Source of the DNA: Gymnopus androsaceus JB14
Taxonomy: Eukaryota > Basidiomycota > Agaricomycetes > Agaricales > Omphalotaceae
Assembly (NCBI GenBank): GCA_009733575.1
Contig: ML769557.1
Location: 85,091 to 149,090, forward strand
Reading direction: 5' to 3'
DNA: 64,000 bases
In this document: positions 60,881 through 64,000 of the stretch, one piece after another
How the letters are laid out: each line of letters opens with the position of its first letter
Position numbering within the stretch: the first letter of the stretch is position 1
The notes under the pieces: model-generated
The model's input: the letters and a program-made list of their open reading frames with translations, nothing else
The model's database searches: none
What the model was told of the DNA's origin: nothing
Translations under genes and position numbers: made by a program

Positions 60881-61375
60881 TCAAAACTTCGGTGGCTCTC
60901 GCGGAACAGTTGGAATTGTGACGATCTTCTCGGTGTTGGGATCAGTAATCATAATGTGCTGGTCTCCGGATAGGAAGCTCTGAGTACGAGCTTGGGTGAG
61001 AACTTCAAACAGACAACCTAGAAGAATGTCGTAGGCGGGAGAATCGACTATATGGACTTGGAGGATGGCGGTTACATCGCCAAAACGAAACGGTACGTCC
61101 CTGGCAATTCCCAATGTCCAGTCCGTCTTACCGTTCGCACTTTGTAGAGGAATACAACGCGTGGGGTCGAACATCACTCCCAATGTGTTGCACGCTGCCA
61201 CCGACATGGCAATGATACTACAGCCCCAGTCCATAATACAATGGATGGGGCGTTCTCCAACGACTGCCGTGACCCCTCGAATGGAAGTCGACTCTCGACC
61301 AACATAAATCCTGTCTCCTTCCGCGAGCTCCTTCCGCTCGTTCATGAAGACCTCTAGGACTTCCTCTGTTCCCAT
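60881..61375 (-). pseudogene. Retropepsin of the right gag-protease element
   Basis: Reads CIMDWGCSIIAMS (aspartic protease D-x-G motif, here D-W-G), then PLQSANGKTDWTLGIARDVP, FGDVTAILQVHIVDSPAYDI, LLGCLFEVL and HIMITDPNTEKIVTIPT. This is the retropepsin of agaricomycete Gypsy elements, in which the residue after Asp varies. It would process the polyprotein. The upstream spacer (61376-61601) is still coding-like (VVQAGLLSLVAIRQEDLLAI) with frame changes. Confidence 0.75.
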
Positions 61376-61601
61376 CTGCGGAAACGGGAGTGCATCCGTA
61401 ACATCGATAACAGCCTCTAGTGATGCTGGAGAGGAGCTCTGCCAACTCAGCAGGTATGTTGGCTCCCGATTCTACAGCTAGTCACACCTTCTTTCATCTT
61501 CTTTCGATATTCTGGCGCAATGGCTAATAAGTCCTCCTGTCTGATAGCTACCAGACTCAATAAACCGGCTTGAACAACCCTTTCTACTGCAGCCTCCATT
61601 T

Positions 61602-62783
61602 CTATTGGAGCTCGGTATCAAAAGTTCCTATCATCCTTCGGCGGAACTCCAACTGTCCTCTCCTGGGGAGGAACATAATTCGGCAGCAACTTTCCAATAA
61701 TCGGTTTTGGAATGTGCACAGGACCAGGGATAGGAACTGGAGGGGAAGACTCGGAAGGAAGAGGAGGAACTGGAGATTGAGGAACAGGCAGTTTGGGCTT
61801 CGAAAAATGCTCAGGTATGTCTTTTGCTGCTTTCTCTTTTGCAGCTCGGCGTGTTTCAATCTTGAACAACAGCTGACGAATTGCCTCTTCTTCAGGCTCT
61901 CCTTCAAAGCTGCCATATACGTCGACGCTTTTTCCATCATCGCACAACCCTGAAACCCCTGAACCGTGTACCTCGAGTGCACTCCAACATCGACTCCTCC
62001 GAACGGGTTTGATTCTCCCATTGGAGACTCCCACATCCAGGACTTCTCGGATGGATGGTCCTCGAAGTAGCGCTCGAAGCGCTGCTTCAAGGTCCCTTCG
62101 GTATATCTCTGGTTTCGAGGAAGACGCTGACCACCTCTCAGCTGGATGAACCCATTGGCATCCCTCTCGACTCGACCCTGGGTGACCCACTCGTGTAGAT
62201 CAGCACAGTCATCAAAGCGAGGACTATCGCAATCGTCCCAGAAGCACTTGTTGGAATGACTCGGCTTCGGAGAACGATTGTTCCTGGACTGGTTTGAATT
62301 CCCGTCTCCTTTCGAAGCCATCTGCGCCATCAACTGTGCTAGCGAGGAGACCGTTTGCGTAAGCTGGTCCAGTTTGGACTCAGTGGGTTCGGCTTTTGGA
62401 ACGACCGCTGCGGTGATGGAGGATACGGGGGCCACCGAGTGGTCCCCAATGCTAAAATTTCCACCTATCACGGTGGTCGACGCATCGAAGAGGAGGAAAT
62501 CGATGGCCTCGCGTAAATCGGTAAGTGAGTACGCTTGACCTTTAGTCTTCTTTGGGAATGACACCTGCAAACGGGTATCTAGACGAATACGGATGGAATC
62601 GGGAAACGCCTGCACATAAAAGCTAGCAACTTGGACCCCGGATAGGATACCGTGCTCCTGAAGGGAATCGGCTACGATGGAGAACTTTCGGTGGTAAGTA
62701 CCGAGCTCTTTACTGTTCGATATTCCTGATTTAGCGAACTCACTGACCACTTTCTTCAGGTCCTCCGTTGTTGCCTCTGCCAC
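61602..62783 (-). pseudogene. Gag of the right gag-protease element
   Basis: Homologous to the Gag at 58.4-59.3 kb: LKKVVSEFAKSGISNSKELG, YHRKFSIVADSLQEHGILSG, AYSLTDLREAIDFLLFD, SITAAVVPKAEPTESKLDQL, KCFWDDCDSPRFDDCADLHE, RYTEGTLKQRFERYFEDHPS. Past GGVDVGVHSRY the frame is lost; the genuine continuation lies one frame away as a Pro-rich segment (LPVPQSPVPPLPSESS). The N-terminal quarter of Gag is missing at 62.8 kb. The first codon of the open frame is GTG, so it is not a true start. Confidence 0.75.
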
Positions 62784-62812
62784 TTCCTCCAGCTGATTCT
62801 GCCAGGCTTAAG

Positions 62813-62989
62813 CTAAATATCCCGATAGTTATCGGGAGTCGTTTTGCAAAGGATTCCCGATAACTCCAAGGTAAAAAAAATTTAGGCATTTACCAAAAAT
62901 CCCGATAGCTACCTGGCCGCCCCTGCCACCTCTCGGCATTTCGGCCAAATTGTTGTTTCCGATTCTCCCCATGCTCCTGGCGCTTATTG
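62813..62989. other. Palindrome-bearing junction between the gag element and the satellite
   Basis: Contains CCCGATAGTTATCGGG, repeated as CCCGATAACT and CCCGATAGCT nearby. It may be the end of another fold-back element that truncated the Gag. Confidence 0.5.
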
Positions 62990-64000
62990 GACCTAATGCT
63001 GCATATTTAGCATAGTATCTAGGTCATGTTTTAGTGAATATTTGGCATAGCCATTGGTGCTGTCGAAAAGGGTGGGATGCCTGCCTACTGATGCTTACAT
63101 CATAGGGCGCTTGTGGGCGCTTATTTTAGAAAAAAATTCGCTATTGGGCCCCATAAATAGTCAAAAAATCATGAAAATTATTTAAAATATTCAGGGAGTA
63201 AGATTGGGCCTGCTAGCACTTAATTAGCATATGAGACGGGATCTTTTGCAAAACATTATACATACTTTAGTGAATATTTAGCATAGCCATTGGTATTGTC
63301 AAAAAGGGTAGGATGCCCGCCCACTGATGCTTACATCATAGGGGGCTTGTGGGCGCTTATTTTAGCGGAAAAAAAACTCGCCATTAGGCTCCATAAATAG
63401 TCAAAAAAAATCATTAAAAATATTAACAATATTCAGTGGGTAGGATTGTGCTTGCTAGTGCTTATTTAGCATATGAAACAGGATCTTTTGCAAAACATTA
63501 TACATGTTTTGGTGAATATTTAGCATAACTATTGGTGCTGTCAAAAAGAGCAGATGCTTGTCCACTGGCACTTACATCATGGGGCACTTATGGGCACTTA
63601 TTTTTAGGGAAAAATGACCATTGGGCTTCATTGGGCTCCATCTATCATGAGAAATGCCCAAAATAATCAGGGAGAAAAAGCGGGCTCTTATTGAACTTGC
63701 TTGAGTGTCATATGACCTGAGACATGATTTAACATTAAGTGACCACTAGCACTTATTTTATGAAAAAACATTCTGCCATTAGGTCTGATGAATCCTAAGA
63801 AAAAATCATAATAAATACTGAGAATATTCAGGGGCTGTATTAGCACCCTGTGCAGGGTTTGCATTATGAGATCAATCCTTTACACAAAACCCTGATAAAT
63901 AATAATCACAAAAAATTGCAGAATGCTCATGAAACATACCAGGGATGGGGATGCATATATTGTAATAATCAGATAAATGGCCTAAAAATACAGCCATATA
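62990..64000. repeat. Tandem satellite, unit about 236 bp, about four copies, continuing beyond the window
   Basis: Copies aligned on CAT(G/A)(T/C)TTT(A/G)GTGAATATTT begin at 63025, 63261 and 63503, with a more diverged one at about 63723. Each contains GATGCTTACATCATAGGG or a variant, GGGCGCTTATTTTAG, a CATAAATAGTCAAAAA block and CTTTTGCAAAACATTATACAT. AT-rich and without coding potential. Divergence rises to the right. Confidence 0.85.

Larger units (their letters stand above)
59338..62812 (-). mobile_element. Gag-protease LTR element without visible reverse transcriptase, 5' truncated
   Basis: Minus-strand element with, in transcription order, a 5'-truncated Gag, a Pro-rich spacer, a retropepsin and an unassigned frame, then the 3' LTR. 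No reverse transcriptase, RNase H or integrase motif is seen. The 5' LTR is missing; the upstream side runs into a palindrome and a satellite. This resembles non-autonomous gag-carrying elements that depend on relatives for reverse transcription. Confidence 0.65.

Overview
The window reads as nuclear DNA of a filamentous basidiomycete, most likely a plant-litter or wood-decaying agaricomycete. Genes are dense, encoded on both strands, and split by many 45-70 bp GT-AG introns. The enzyme repertoire fits this: a GH7 cellobiohydrolase with a CBM1 tail, an eqolisin protease, a membrane-anchored copper amine oxidase and a GPI-type cupredoxin. The transposon families are of fungal type.

Layout. Positions 1-34.9 kb are mostly host genes. 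In order they are: the 3' end of a Cwf18/CCDC12 splicing factor; a frame-disrupted P-loop NTPase-like gene; a LINE relic; KGD4 (2-oxoglutarate dehydrogenase subunit); proteasome alpha-1, head to head with RNA polymerase III subunit RPC1; a hypothetical gene; two convergent G-protein gamma subunit paralogs; a mitochondrial thioredoxin; an MDR oxidoreductase; a copper amine oxidase; a G1 peptidase; a repeat-rich gap (24.3-25 kb) and gene-poor DNA to 26.9 kb; a cupredoxin; a myotubularin; S-adenosylmethionine synthetase; and a histidine-phosphatase-superfamily gene. Positions 35-46 kb hold a small hypothetical gene, decayed inverted copies of a GH7 3' end and of a phosphatase gene, the second phosphatase paralog, a TLC membrane protein, a metaxin/SAM37-like gene head to head with SRP receptor beta, and the intact GH7 gene with a tandemly duplicated promoter.

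Positions 46-64 kb are transposon territory. They contain an inverted-repeat element; a structurally complete Ty1/Copia element (309-bp LTRs, 5-bp target duplication, 1500-codon ORF); a decayed RecQ-like helicase; two gag-bearing LTR elements facing each other, one hosting a 418-bp MITE with an 8-bp duplication; and a ~236-bp tandem satellite that runs off the right edge.

Two cross-cutting observations. First, at least six well-conserved genes (RPC1, proteasome alpha-1, SAM synthetase, MDR oxidoreductase, myotubularin, amine oxidase) each carry one apparent extra base that breaks the frame. The consistent +1 direction suggests assembly insertion errors, so other broken host genes here should be read with that in mind. 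The transposon-derived genes are instead broken by in-frame stops and substitutions. Second, two enzymes carry their active-site residues on micro-exons. No clearly new multi-gene system was identified. The less ordinary items are the paired G-gamma genes, the micro-exons, the inverted relic duplication and the gag-protease elements without visible reverse transcriptase.
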